Part shown: positions 55,082 through 64,000 of the stretch, piece after piece
How positions within the stretch are numbered: the first letter of the stretch is position 1
Layout of the letters: the number at the start of each line of letters is the position of its first letter
Assembly: GCA_025175895.1 (NCBI GenBank)
Contig: CM045990.1
Location: forward strand, 1,364,001 to 1,428,000
Direction of reading: 5' to 3'
Source: Wurfbainia villosa
Lineage: Eukaryota; Streptophyta; Magnoliopsida; Zingiberales; Zingiberaceae
Length of the DNA: 64,000 nt
The notes under the pieces: generated by a model
Told to the model about the DNA's origin: nothing
Seen by the model: the letters and a program-made list of their open reading frames with translations, nothing else
Databases searched by the model: none
Position numbers and translations under genes: made by a program

Positions 55082-55576
55082 TCAAACTGTCATACATCTG
55101 ATTCCCATTCCCTCCACATGCCTATCAAAAGCTCTCGCTGGAAGGGCCTTAGTGAAAGGATCTACCAGGTTATCCTCCGATGCAATCTTGGCCACAACAA
55201 CTTCTCCTCTCTTTACGATTTCTCGTATCAGGTGGTACTTGCGCTATATGTGTTTACTTGCCTTATGGGCTCGTGGTTCCTTCGAGTTTGCAACTGCACC
55301 ACTATTATCACAATAAATTGTGATAGTTCTGGGCAAACCAGGAATCACATCCAAGTCCATCAAGAAGTTCCTGAGCCATACAGCTTCTTTGGCCGCCTCA
55401 GAGGCTGCCACATACTCAGCTTCCATGGTGGAGTCCCCTACACATTTCTGCTTGACAGTCCTTCATACAATGGCTCCACCTCCCAAAGTAAACACAAAAC
55501 CTGAGGTAGACTTACTATTATCCCTGTCTGATTGGAAGTCAGAATCTGTGTAACCCACAGGGAGTAATTGGTCTGC
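55082..55576 (-). pseudogene. Element F RNase H
   Basis: Continues in the frame of the reverse transcriptase after a TAG at 55577. Recognisable: YTDSDFQSDRD (first acidic site), TSGFVFTLGGGA, MEAEYVAASEAAKEAVW (second), YCDNSGAVANSKEP (third), and ARAFDRHVEGMGI before the end at 55082-55084. Further stops lie near 55461 and at 55244. Three stops make it unlikely to yield full-length enzyme. Confidence 0.88.
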
Positions 55577-56702
55577 CTAGTAAACTAGCATATAATCCCT
55601 AGTCCTTCTCAGGTACTTCAATATATGCTTTACGGCAGTCCAATGTCTCTGTCCTGGATTACTTTGATATCTGCTAACCATGCCCATGGCAAAGCAGATA
55701 TCTGGTCTCGTACATAGCATCGCATACATGAGGCTTCCTACTGTCGAAGCATAAGGAACCGCCTTCATCTCCTCTATCTCCTCAGATGTTCTAGGACACA
55801 TCTCCTTAGACAAAGGAACTCCATGCCTGAAAGGTAGAAAACCTTTCTTGGAGTTTTGCATTCTAAAACGATCCATAATGGTGTCTATGTATGAAGCTTG
55901 AGATAAGCACAACATCCTTTTCTTGCGATCCCTTATAATCTTGATCCCAATGATGTGTCCCACTTCTCCCAAGTCCTTCATATCAAACTGTTTGGACAAC
56001 CATACCCTTACATCCGATAACACCTTGACATTGTTGCCAATTAATAAAATGTCATCTACGTATAGTACAAGAAATACCACTACGTTTCCGTCACATCTCT
56101 TGTATACACAAGACTCATCCGAACTTTGAATAAATCCATAAGACTGGATTACCTCATCAAATCGGATGTTCCAATACCTCGAAGCTTGCTTCAATCCATA
56201 AATGGACCGATTAAGCTTACACACAAGATGCTCTTTGGCCTTTTGCAATGAATCCTTCTGGTAGCTTCATATAGATGTTTTCCTCAAGACTTCCATTAAG
56301 GAAAGCTGTCTTGACATCCATCTGCCATACCTCATAATCCATATGAGCAGCAATGCAAAAGAGAATCCGGATAGACTTAAGCATAGCTACCGGCGAAAAG
56401 GTCTCCTCATAATTGATACCCTCTTTCTGAGTATACCCTTTCGCAACAAGCCTTGCTTTGAAGGTCTCAACCTTTCTGTCTATTCCTCTCTTTCTTTTGT
56501 AGATCCACTTGCATCCAATGGTTTTTATACCATCGGGTGGTTCTACTAGCTCCCAGACCTGATTTGAATCCATAGATTCAATCTCAGCATTCATTGCACT
56601 TTGCCAAGATACTGCATCTTTATCTTGGATTGCCTCGTCATATGTCCAGGGATCAGGTTCATGTTCGCCAGAGACCAAATCAGAAGATTCTCCCAAGAAC
56701 AT
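55577..56702 (-). pseudogene. Element F reverse transcriptase
   Basis: Frame 56702-56217 starts just after the stop that ends the upstream frame. It carries VWELVEPPDGIKTIGCKW, FKARLVAKGYTQKEG and WQMDVKTAFLNGS. A one-base frame change near 56235 leads to 56248-55577, with LNRSIYGLKQASRYWN, the catalytic YVDDILLIGNN, KDLGEVGHIIGI, and the end of the domain. All the main RT boxes, including the aspartate pair, are present. Confidence 0.92.
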
Positions 56703-56714
56703 GAATCTATCAGG

Positions 56715-59006
56715 CTATTTAACAACCCTCCCACTACGATGAGGTATCACCTGTGTATCCTCTGTGACACACGGTGCAGTGACTTGTGGTATATCCTCTT
56801 GTACCGGTGGTACTGAAGTAGTGACTTCCCCTTTCAATTCCTCCAGAACAATCTTACTCATGGGCTTGTGGTTCATCACATAGTCTTCCTCTAGAAATAT
56901 GGCATTCGTGCTAATGATCACCTTATGATCTCTAGGACTATAAAACAAACAACCTTTCATTCCTCTAGGATAGCCAACAAACATGCACACTTCTGTACGA
57001 GGTTCCAACTTACCAGCATCTGCCTTCGGCACATGTGCTGGACTCACCCAAATCCGAATATGTCTCAGACTAGGCTTTCGCCCAGTCCACAATTTTATGG
57101 GAGTAGAAGACACTGATTTAGATGGAACCAAGTTCAGAATATACATTGTCGTATCTAGAGCATATCCCCAGAAAGATTCTGGCAACTCAGAATAACTCAT
57201 CATCGATCTAACCATCTCCATAAGAGTCTTATTCCTTCGCTCTGCTACACCATTATGATGGGGTGTGCTAGGTGCAGATAATTGAGATTGAATCCCAGCC
57301 TCTGATAAGTAATTCCTAAACTCTCCCAAGAGGTACTCACCACCACGATCAGATCGTAGTGTCTTGTTACTTTTACCTTGACATTTCTCCACATCAACCT
57401 TGAATTCTTTGAACTTGTCAAAGCATTCTGACTTGCGGCGCATCAAGTAAATGTATCCATATCTCGAATAATTGTCTATAAATGAGATGAAATATTCAAA
57501 ACCACCTCTTGCTTGGATAGACATAGGACCACACAAATCAGAATGAACCAACTCCAACACATCTTTGGCTCTATACCCCTTGGTCTTAAAAGACCTCTTG
57601 GTCATTTTACCCTCCAAGCAAGATTTGCAGGTTGGGAAATCTTCCACCACTAATGAACCCAAAGGTCGATCAGCTATCAACCTTTGAATTCTGCTTAGGT
57701 TAATATGACCAAGTCTTAGATGCCAAAGATATGTTTGGTTCATCTTCGAAGGTTCTTTTCTCTTATTGGAATTAGAAGATGAGTTATTAACTTCTATTTG
57801 CATCGTGGGAGCTTTTGGTTCAAGTGTATACAAATTTTCTCTCAATGCACCAGAACAGATAATCTCCCTATTCCTTTTTATAACAACTCTGTCATTAAAA
57901 GAAATAGAATATCCATACATAAACAATTTAGAAATCGAAATTAAATTCTTTCTAAATAAAGGTACATAAAGGAAATTTTTATGAACCAAAACTTTATTCC
58001 TCTTAAAAGACAAATAAACATCTCCCACTACAATAGCCGCCACCTTTGTGGCATCGCCCAAGTATACGGTAATCTCCCCCTCAGCCAGTAGTCTAGTTTC
58101 GTGGAACCCCTGCAAAGTATTGCAGACATGATCAGTGGCTCCCATATCTACACACCAGGTGCCGGTAGATAACACCGCTAAACATATTTCAACGACTAGA
58201 CCAAAAGATATACCTTTGTTCTGCTTGCGGTTGGGGCAGTCCTTCTTCCAGTGTCCAGTCTGCTTACAAGTGAAGCACTTGCCTTTCGGCTTCTTCACTC
58301 CTCCCTGAGTTCCTCCCACTGCCTTTACCCCAGCTTGTTTCTTCTTCTTCTTGCCTTTCGGCTTAGAATTAGAAACCTTTTGGGCAACCATGGCTTGTGC
58401 CTGAGCACTCTTACAAAAAATCCCCTCTGCCACCTGGAGTTCTGTCAGAAGCTCCGCCAACAAATACAACCTCTTGTTCATGTTGTAGTTCAGGTGAAAC
58501 TGCTCAAAACTCCTAGGTAGAGACTGGAGAATGATATCGACCTGGGTTTCCCTATCGATCTCAGCTCCGAGGACTTCCAGCTCATTCAAATGAGCCATCA
58601 TCTTGAGAACATGATCCCTTACGGGTGTTCCCTCGATCATGGTGGTCGTCATCAAGTTCCTCATGGATTCTTGCTTGGCAACCCGATTCTGGTGTCCGAA
58701 AAGTTCTTTGAAATTGGACATCATGTCATAAGCAGTGGGCATGGCTTGATGCTGATGTTGCAGTACATTTAACATAGATGCCAAAATGTAACACCGTGCC
58801 ATCTCATCGGCCTTGATCCACTTTTTATAACTCTCCTTCTCCTTTTCCCCAGAATCATCCGCAGGCTTAGGAGGGCACTCTTCGAGGAGTACATATTTGT
58901 ATTCCTTAGTAGTCAAGACAATGTCAAGATTCCTCTTCCAATCAACATAGTTGGGTCCAGTAAGTTTATTTTCTTTCAGTATCACAGAAAGCGGGTTGAA
59001 AGTCAT
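56715..59006 (-). CDS. Element F gag, protease and integrase
   Basis: An uninterrupted 763-codon frame. Residues 1-230: gag, with LKENKLTGPNYVDWKRNLDI and a UBN2-like domain. Near 250: CCHC zinc knuckle (CFTCKQTGHWKKDC). Near 290: the protease site WCVDMGATDHVCN, which has methionine where the family has serine or threonine after the catalytic aspartate, so cleavage may be impaired. From about 420: integrase zinc domain (YLWHLRLGH, CKSCLEGKMTK). The catalytic triad is complete (HSDLCGP, LRSDRGGEY, NGVAERRNKTL). It ends RSGRVVK, followed by a single in-frame stop before RT. Genes encode one polyprotein, as usual for copia. Confidence 0.95.
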   Translation of the reverse strand: MTFNPLSVILKENKLTGPNYVDWKRNLDIVLTTKEYKYVLLEECPPKPADDSGEKEKESYKKWIKADEMARCYILASMLNVLQHQHQAMPTAYDMMSNFKELFGHQNRVAKQESMRNLMTTTMIEGTPVRDHVLKMMAHLNELEVLGAEIDRETQVDIILQSLPRSFEQFHLNYNMNKRLYLLAELLTELQVAEGIFCKSAQAQAMVAQKVSNSKPKGKKKKKQAGVKAVGGTQGGVKKPKGKCFTCKQTGHWKKDCPNRKQNKGISFGLVVEICLAVLSTGTWCVDMGATDHVCNTLQGFHETRLLAEGEITVYLGDATKVAAIVVGDVYLSFKRNKVLVHKNFLYVPLFRKNLISISKLFMYGYSISFNDRVVIKRNREIICSGALRENLYTLEPKAPTMQIEVNNSSSNSNKRKEPSKMNQTYLWHLRLGHINLSRIQRLIADRPLGSLVVEDFPTCKSCLEGKMTKRSFKTKGYRAKDVLELVHSDLCGPMSIQARGGFEYFISFIDNYSRYGYIYLMRRKSECFDKFKEFKVDVEKCQGKSNKTLRSDRGGEYLLGEFRNYLSEAGIQSQLSAPSTPHHNGVAERRNKTLMEMVRSMMSYSELPESFWGYALDTTMYILNLVPSKSVSSTPIKLWTGRKPSLRHIRIWVSPAHVPKADAGKLEPRTEVCMFVGYPRGMKGCLFYSPRDHKVIISTNAIFLEEDYVMNHKPMSKIVLEELKGEVTTSVPPVQEDIPQVTAPCVTEDTQVIPHRSGRVVK

Positions 59007-60050
59007 TTCGAAAACAACCTAAGAATCAAATAGATCAAAACATTAGATTTCAAAAAATTATTGATTCCTCAAACAATAAAATTTTAAAATCAACCAACAC
59101 CTCAAAACACCGAGAATATCGTATGCCACGATAGTGTGGACGTATACGAATTCTACATTTGTAAGAGGAGGTTTTACCCATTAATTTTACTATCTTGTCA
59201 ACCTAACTTTTTGATAAATAAAATTAATAGTTGGTTCCTCTTCGGCCCTACAAATAAAAGCAGTGACTCCGATGGGGAGGATACTTATATTTGTATCTAA
59301 GTGTTCACCATTACTCGGTACCAAGTTAATTATCTCGGATTATGTGCCTTCCGATGGGGAAGTACACACGCTCCTTAATAATTTCCTATAAACATATTTG
59401 ACCTTGTGATCCGTAAACAAACTCATCTGATGTGGAGGAAGGTACTCAGAGCCGACGCGCAAGTTTGTTTGCATCACATGTCAAATTGTAATGGAGGCCG
59501 TGGGAATTTATAAAAATATCCCTCTCCCACTTAGTAATTTAAAATTGAGGAATTTTCTAGCCTATGACATGCATATCAAACAATAAGCAATAAATATGAA
59601 AAATAAATATTTTCCAACTATTATGACTTTTGTCTTTAATATGTCTCCCGTCGTATCGTCATCTCGTCCGCTCCTCCCTACGCCATGTACAAGCCATCCG
59701 GAGATCTGAACCGAGGAAAAAAAATTATTTTAATTTACATCCATCGATCCTATATTCCACGAAGGAGTGTACATGAAATCTAGATTGAAAGTAAACTAAA
59801 ATAAAAAGAGTGGCTAAACAATGTCGTATCTAATTACAAAAATTAAATACTAGCCTTGTCAACCCTGAGGATTCAAATAATATACAATTATACACATACA
59901 ATCACATACACACATATGGCCATAATAGTTGGATCCTATGCCTGCAACAAAAAATTTAACCTATGCACATCCTACTATTATCCATCACATATAATATATG
60001 AAAAGTGCATAAAAGTAACCGAATCCTAAACACACAAAACTGGAAAACAT
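59007..60050 (-). other. Leader of element F
   Basis: About 1 kb of untranslated sequence between primer site and gag on the minus strand. It has repeated CCGATGGGGA phrases (about 59267 and 59350) and a variant (TGATGTGGAGGA, about 59430). No open frame of note. Confidence 0.75.
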
Positions 60051-60063
60051 GGCTCTGATACCA
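60051..60063 (-). promoter_or_regulatory. Primer-binding site of element F
   Basis: On the minus strand TGGTATCAGAGCC, two bases after the LTR end. Confidence 0.92.
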
Positions 60064-60065
60064 CT

Positions 60066-61919
60066 TGAAGGTAGGAAACTTCGCTTCCCACTTTAACTCG
60101 GTCGCTTGTTCATGGCGATCCCTACTATGTCCCCGGATAAAAAAATTTATCCTTGATAAGAGGGATTACCCAAGCTACCGTTTCATCGTCGTGCTATTCG
60201 ATTAGAGTAGTCACTTGAACAAACTTGTTGTTCAAGCTACCAACCTCTATTCTAAGAATAGCTGTGGAATAGACGATGTACGGATTGCCAACTTTTGTGT
60301 TTGTATTCGGGGTCCAAGTTAATTTAACCATAAAATAGAATATACAACTTGTATATGATTGAAAAACAATTATAGACATGTTACAAAAGAAAATAAACAA
60401 GCGTTATACCTCTCGATCTTCTATTGTATGTCCTTCCTCCTTTTGGACGTCGTGTGGGCGACGATCTTCCAAAAGTCGAAGCCTCCTAGATCACCAATCT
60501 TCCTTCCTTGCTCACTCCGAACAAGAGGAAGTATAGAAACAAAACCCTTCACCTTCCTTTAGCCAACCACCAAGCACCAACCTTGATGCTTGCCACCGGC
60601 CAACAAAAAGAAGAGATGAGGAAGTGGGCGTCGGCCAAGAGCTCCAAGAAATCACCCTAACCCTTGTTTCCACCGGACAAGGAGAGGAGATGAGGAGGTT
60701 GGATGCCGGCCAAGGAATAGGAGAGACAAGTTGGGCGTCGGCCAAGAAGAAAGGAAGGAAGAACTTTCCTTAAAAGTGGCCGCCCAAGCCTCTAAACCCT
60801 AGCCGCCCAAACCCTAGCCCCTCTTCAATTGCTCTTGCCGCCCACCCTCTTGCCTCCTTTTATAGAGTTAGGCCTAAGCCTCCTTTAATCTCCACCATCG
60901 GTTCTAAGGATTTAATCTCAACCGTCGAATCTAGAGATTTAATCTCAACCGTCGGATCTAGAGATTTAATCTCCACCGTCGGATCTAGAGTTTTATTTTC
61001 AACCATTGGATCTAGGCTTTATGAGGTTTTAATAGGCTACAATAGGGACCATGAGGAGGAGTTGGATCTTGGCCACCCAATAGATCAATCCCACATAAAG
61101 TCCGATCCATTAATGATTATCCATTCCACTAGAGGATTATCATTGATCTACCTCACCAACCCCCATAAGTTAATATGAGCTCCATATATTATTTGTACAT
61201 TTTTCTCCCCGTGTTTAAGATCTCGAATGTCCGTCGATTAATTAATTTACTGACAATTAATTAATCAACATCTAACTCCATGAGTAGTACCACTCAACCT
61301 TATCATCATGTCGGACCAAGTCCACCTGCAGGGTTTACATGATGAACCTTATGAGCTCCTCAAGGGGACATCATCATCCTAATATATAGGACACGGTTTC
61401 CTCCTATAATCAACGACACACCATATAAATAATACCATTTTCTAACTTACCGAGCCTATCGATTTACTCTATAAATCTCGCCCATTGGTAAATCAAAGAA
61501 ATGAATACTAAGTATATGTGTCCGTTATTATATCGGGATTAAGAGCATGTACAATATAATATTTAAGGTCTGATTCGATTATATAGTCAGCAATAAATCG
61601 AATCACGTCTATGTCGGTCCTGCTCAATACACACAAAGTGTACTAGTGTGATTCTATGGTCAAGACAAACCAATACCAAATCACACTACAACCATTCCAA
61701 TGGTTTGTCCATAACCATCTCGGTTGTGAGCCTTTACTTATACTTTACAATGAACCGATAACATGATCTCCTATGTGACACTACACACCATGTTATCTAC
61801 AATGTAATATATCAGACAATATGCATAACCATAAATATGCAAACAATGATCATGTGATTCTTATTTCAAAAATAAAAATGTTCATACAAAAGATAGACTC
61901 TTCAGTATACATCCCAACA
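60066..61919 (-). repeat. 5' LTR of element F
   Basis: Plus-strand reading TGAAGGTAGGAAACTTCGC ... TACATCCCAACA. TATA box at 60858-60864 and the 27-base repeat array at 60886-61020. Confidence 0.94.
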
Positions 61920-61924
61920 TAGGA

Positions 61925-63120
61925 TTGAGGAGGAGAGACCATCTACTCCGGAGCAAGGGCAAGAGCAAGGAGAGCCATCTACTTCCGGGAGAAGTGATGA
62001 ACAAGCTCAAGGGGCCCTAACCACCACCCTAGGTAACTCAAGCATGTCAATTAATAATAAAATTTATATAATATGTTTTGAGTGTAGGGAAGCCGGGCAT
62101 TACAAGAGTAAGTGCCCAAAAAGAGTCAAGAAGGCTCCACCCGTGCCAAAGGTCAAGGAGACCGGTGCCTCAATGTAAAAGAGTAAGGAGCAAGTGATTT
62201 GCTTCAAATGCCGGCTACCAGGGCATTATAGGAGTCAATGACCTAGGGAGAGCAAAAAGACCCAAAATGGAGCATCACATGTAGGGGGAGCTAAGGCTAA
62301 CCCTAAGATATATTTTAGTAATGTTCCTTCTAATTTAAATATCAAAAAGCATGCTAGGAACAATAAATATTTTTGCCTAGGAGCTAAGAATATTCATTTT
62401 AATAATAAGGAGAAATTTGGGACTAATGTCCCTAAAACAAATTTATCTCAAGACAAATCTAGGTCAAATAATTCTAGACCAATTCTACCTAGGGAGACAA
62501 TTAGAAAGGTACAAGAGCACCTAGGTCTTAACCCCAAATGGACTAGGCATATGCTTAGGAAGAACCATACCCAAGGATTAAATCAAAATTCTAAAATTGG
62601 GCAATTAGAGGTTGAAAATCAAGTCTTGAGGTCAAGACTTGATAAATTAGAAAAGACCCTTAGGAATATGCAAAATCAAATAAAAGGGTTTAATGGTCAA
62701 AGTCAAGAGTCTAGGACCAAGAGTCAACACCTAAGGCCTAAGAGACAAGAGTCAACCAAGGGTAAGAAAGGTTTGGGTCACAAACCTAAGCCTAAGGTGG
62801 CTTATCATAGTGTTCCATTTGATTATGGAATACAAACTAGGTCTAGGAAGACCAAGGTCAATAGGGAAGTCATCCCTAAGGTTGACCAAGGTATGTGCCT
62901 AGTGGCTAGGGTTTCTAAGAAACCTAGGGTGGCCACTAAGAAGGTTACAAGGGGAGTTGCCCCTAGAGTTAACCTAGGCAAGACCCAAATGACCAAGGCT
63001 AACAAGCCTAGAAGGGTCATTAAGAAGGTATCTAGGGAGGTTATCCCTAAGGAATACCTAATTAACCCTAGGAGCTCAAATAGGTTTTGGGTTCCTAAGA
63101 GCGTGATTGATTCACGCTAG
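61925..63120 (+). pseudogene. gag of B3, C-terminal part
   Basis: Resumes after F with an acidic Ser/Glu-rich stretch, then the first zinc knuckle (CFECREAGHYKSKC). There is a stop near 62178 and a second knuckle whose last cysteine codon is a stop (CFKCRLPGHYRSQ). From there the frame stays open to 63120: KKHARNNKYFCLGAKN, coiled coil (IGQLEVENQVLRSRLDKLEK), KKGLGHKPKPK, and the tail REVIPKEYLINPRSSNRFWVPK. In this copy the knuckles and tail are in one frame, unlike B1 and B2. Confidence 0.9.
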
Positions 63121-64000
63121 ATGGGTTTAGGGTGTGCCAACTTTAAATGGAAGGGTAGTTAACCTAACCATGGTAAAGGTGACACTTTAGGTAATTTTCA
63201 AGGTTATGGATACCTTGGAAATATATTTGATATTATGATCCTAAAAGATTTTAGGATGTGGCAATACGTTTTTGGAATTATAAAAAATCAATCAAATTGG
63301 CACAATTTAGGATTAGAGGTCATAGTGTGCCATTTTGGATTTTTGGCACACTAGGGAGAAAAGTGATAATATGGCAAAATATACTTAATTATATAAAATG
63401 GAAACTAATATTGAAATTTAGGTATTCTTACACCTATACTTTTTATTTGTCATGTTTTGTTTGCCATATAACATGCCATGACATCATGCTTATTTTTAAT
63501 CATTTAAAATGTCATGATCATGTTTAGGATTAAGGTTTTTATGTCATGTATTTTTAGATTATATCATATGCCATGACATCATGATCATTGGCCATGCTTA
63601 ATTATTGCTATCATTTATGCCATGTTCATTTCATGCATTTAATTTGATTAAAATTGATTTAAGGACAATGGCATGACTTGGAGTCCCATTTATAAGGGAA
63701 TCAAGTAGGGTTGCCTTAGAAAAATACATGAAACCCTAGTTTAGGATGAACAAAACTCACATCTCACATCACATTGACATGTATGTGTATTTATACACCC
63801 TAGATACATGTGAGATGATAGGATATGAGTTAAGTTCAAGGTGCATAGTTTTTGCATCTAGATGAACTAAAACTCATCTTTAACTAAAGGTGGTTCATTA
63901 GGAAAGCTTGTGTACAAGTCATGTACATTAATCCCAAGGAATATGATCCAATATAGGTTTTTAAAAACATTTTAAAATCAATTTAGAAAATCTTGATGAA
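63121..64000 (+). other. Noncoding spacer of B3, running out of the window
   Basis: Aligns with 43333-44200 of B1, including the CATGACATCATGATCATTGG palindrome-rich stretch and ACATCTCACATCA. The LTR-proximal end is not in the window. Confidence 0.8.

Larger units (their letters stand above)
53209..61919 (-). mobile_element. Element F: Ty1/copia retrotransposon with full enzyme set, in gag of B3
   Basis: LTRs 53209-55048 and 60066-61919, flanked by TAGGA at 53204-53208 and 61920-61924. Total 8.7 kb. On the minus strand: primer site, leader of about 1 kb, gag, protease, integrase, reverse transcriptase, RNase H and polypurine tract. The LTRs are a few percent different by eye. Coding lesions are few, making it the least damaged autonomous-type element here. 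Confidence 0.96.
51095..64000 (+). mobile_element. Element B3: gag-only copia retrotransposon, 3' end outside the window
   Basis: LTR 51095-52657, primer site, gag (52731-53208 and 61925-63120, split by F), then spacer to the window end. No pol motif appears in what is visible. It is inserted in LTR H. Confidence 0.88.

Overview
This is repeat-only plant nuclear DNA. I found no host gene, rRNA, tRNA or CRISPR array. Nearly every base can be assigned to LTR retrotransposons inserted into one another. The plant origin is inferred from the element types: Ty1/copia and Ty3/gypsy elements with plant-style initiator-tRNA-Met primer sites (TGGTATCAGAGC), SIRE-like gag proteins and a gypsy element with LTRs of about 3.5 kb. 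A monocot is my guess; the sequence does not settle the species.

Layout. (1) 1-1536 is the 3' part of a gypsy LTR, followed by unassigned DNA to 2161. (2) 2162 to about 6359 is a decayed gag-only element (C). (3) 6360-47725 is one nest. The LTR of element E1 is split by B1 (7084-46793, target duplication TAAAC). B1's gag is split by copia element D (9736-42619, AGACA/AGGCA). D's gag holds A (15160-20614, GTTCC). D's leader holds the gypsy derivative G (21455-32891, ACCCA), whose 3' LTR is itself hit by a small fold-back element (32288-32888). D's 5' LTR holds B2 (35974-42569, GTTTA). The deepest chain is E1 > B1 > D > G > fold-back. (4) 47726-48732 is a mosaic of fragments. (5) 48733-51094 is a diverged gypsy LTR (H), broken by B3 (51095 to beyond the window end). 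B3's gag is split by copia element F (53209-61919, TAGGA).

How the parts relate. A, B1, B2, B3 and C all have a SIRE-like gag (zinc knuckles, coiled coil, C-terminal WVPK motifs) and no protease, integrase or reverse transcriptase. In A and B a long AT-rich noncoding spacer lies where pol would be. They look like families of non-autonomous elements that need enzymes in trans. G has LTRs that are almost identical but an internal region with only fragments of gypsy pol, so it too was probably mobilised by another element. D and F are the only elements with a full copia enzyme set (D on the minus strand with many lesions, F on the minus strand with few).

The most interesting signals are noncoding: arrays of the palindrome CAGTCGACTG just upstream of LTR TATA boxes; a set of short stem-loops with conserved stems in the gypsy LTRs; an exon-like module in those LTRs; and repeated copies of the polypurine-tract/LTR-start junction in family B. 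LTR boundaries, duplications and motifs were read directly from the sequence. Identities were judged by eye on sampled stretches, not computed.
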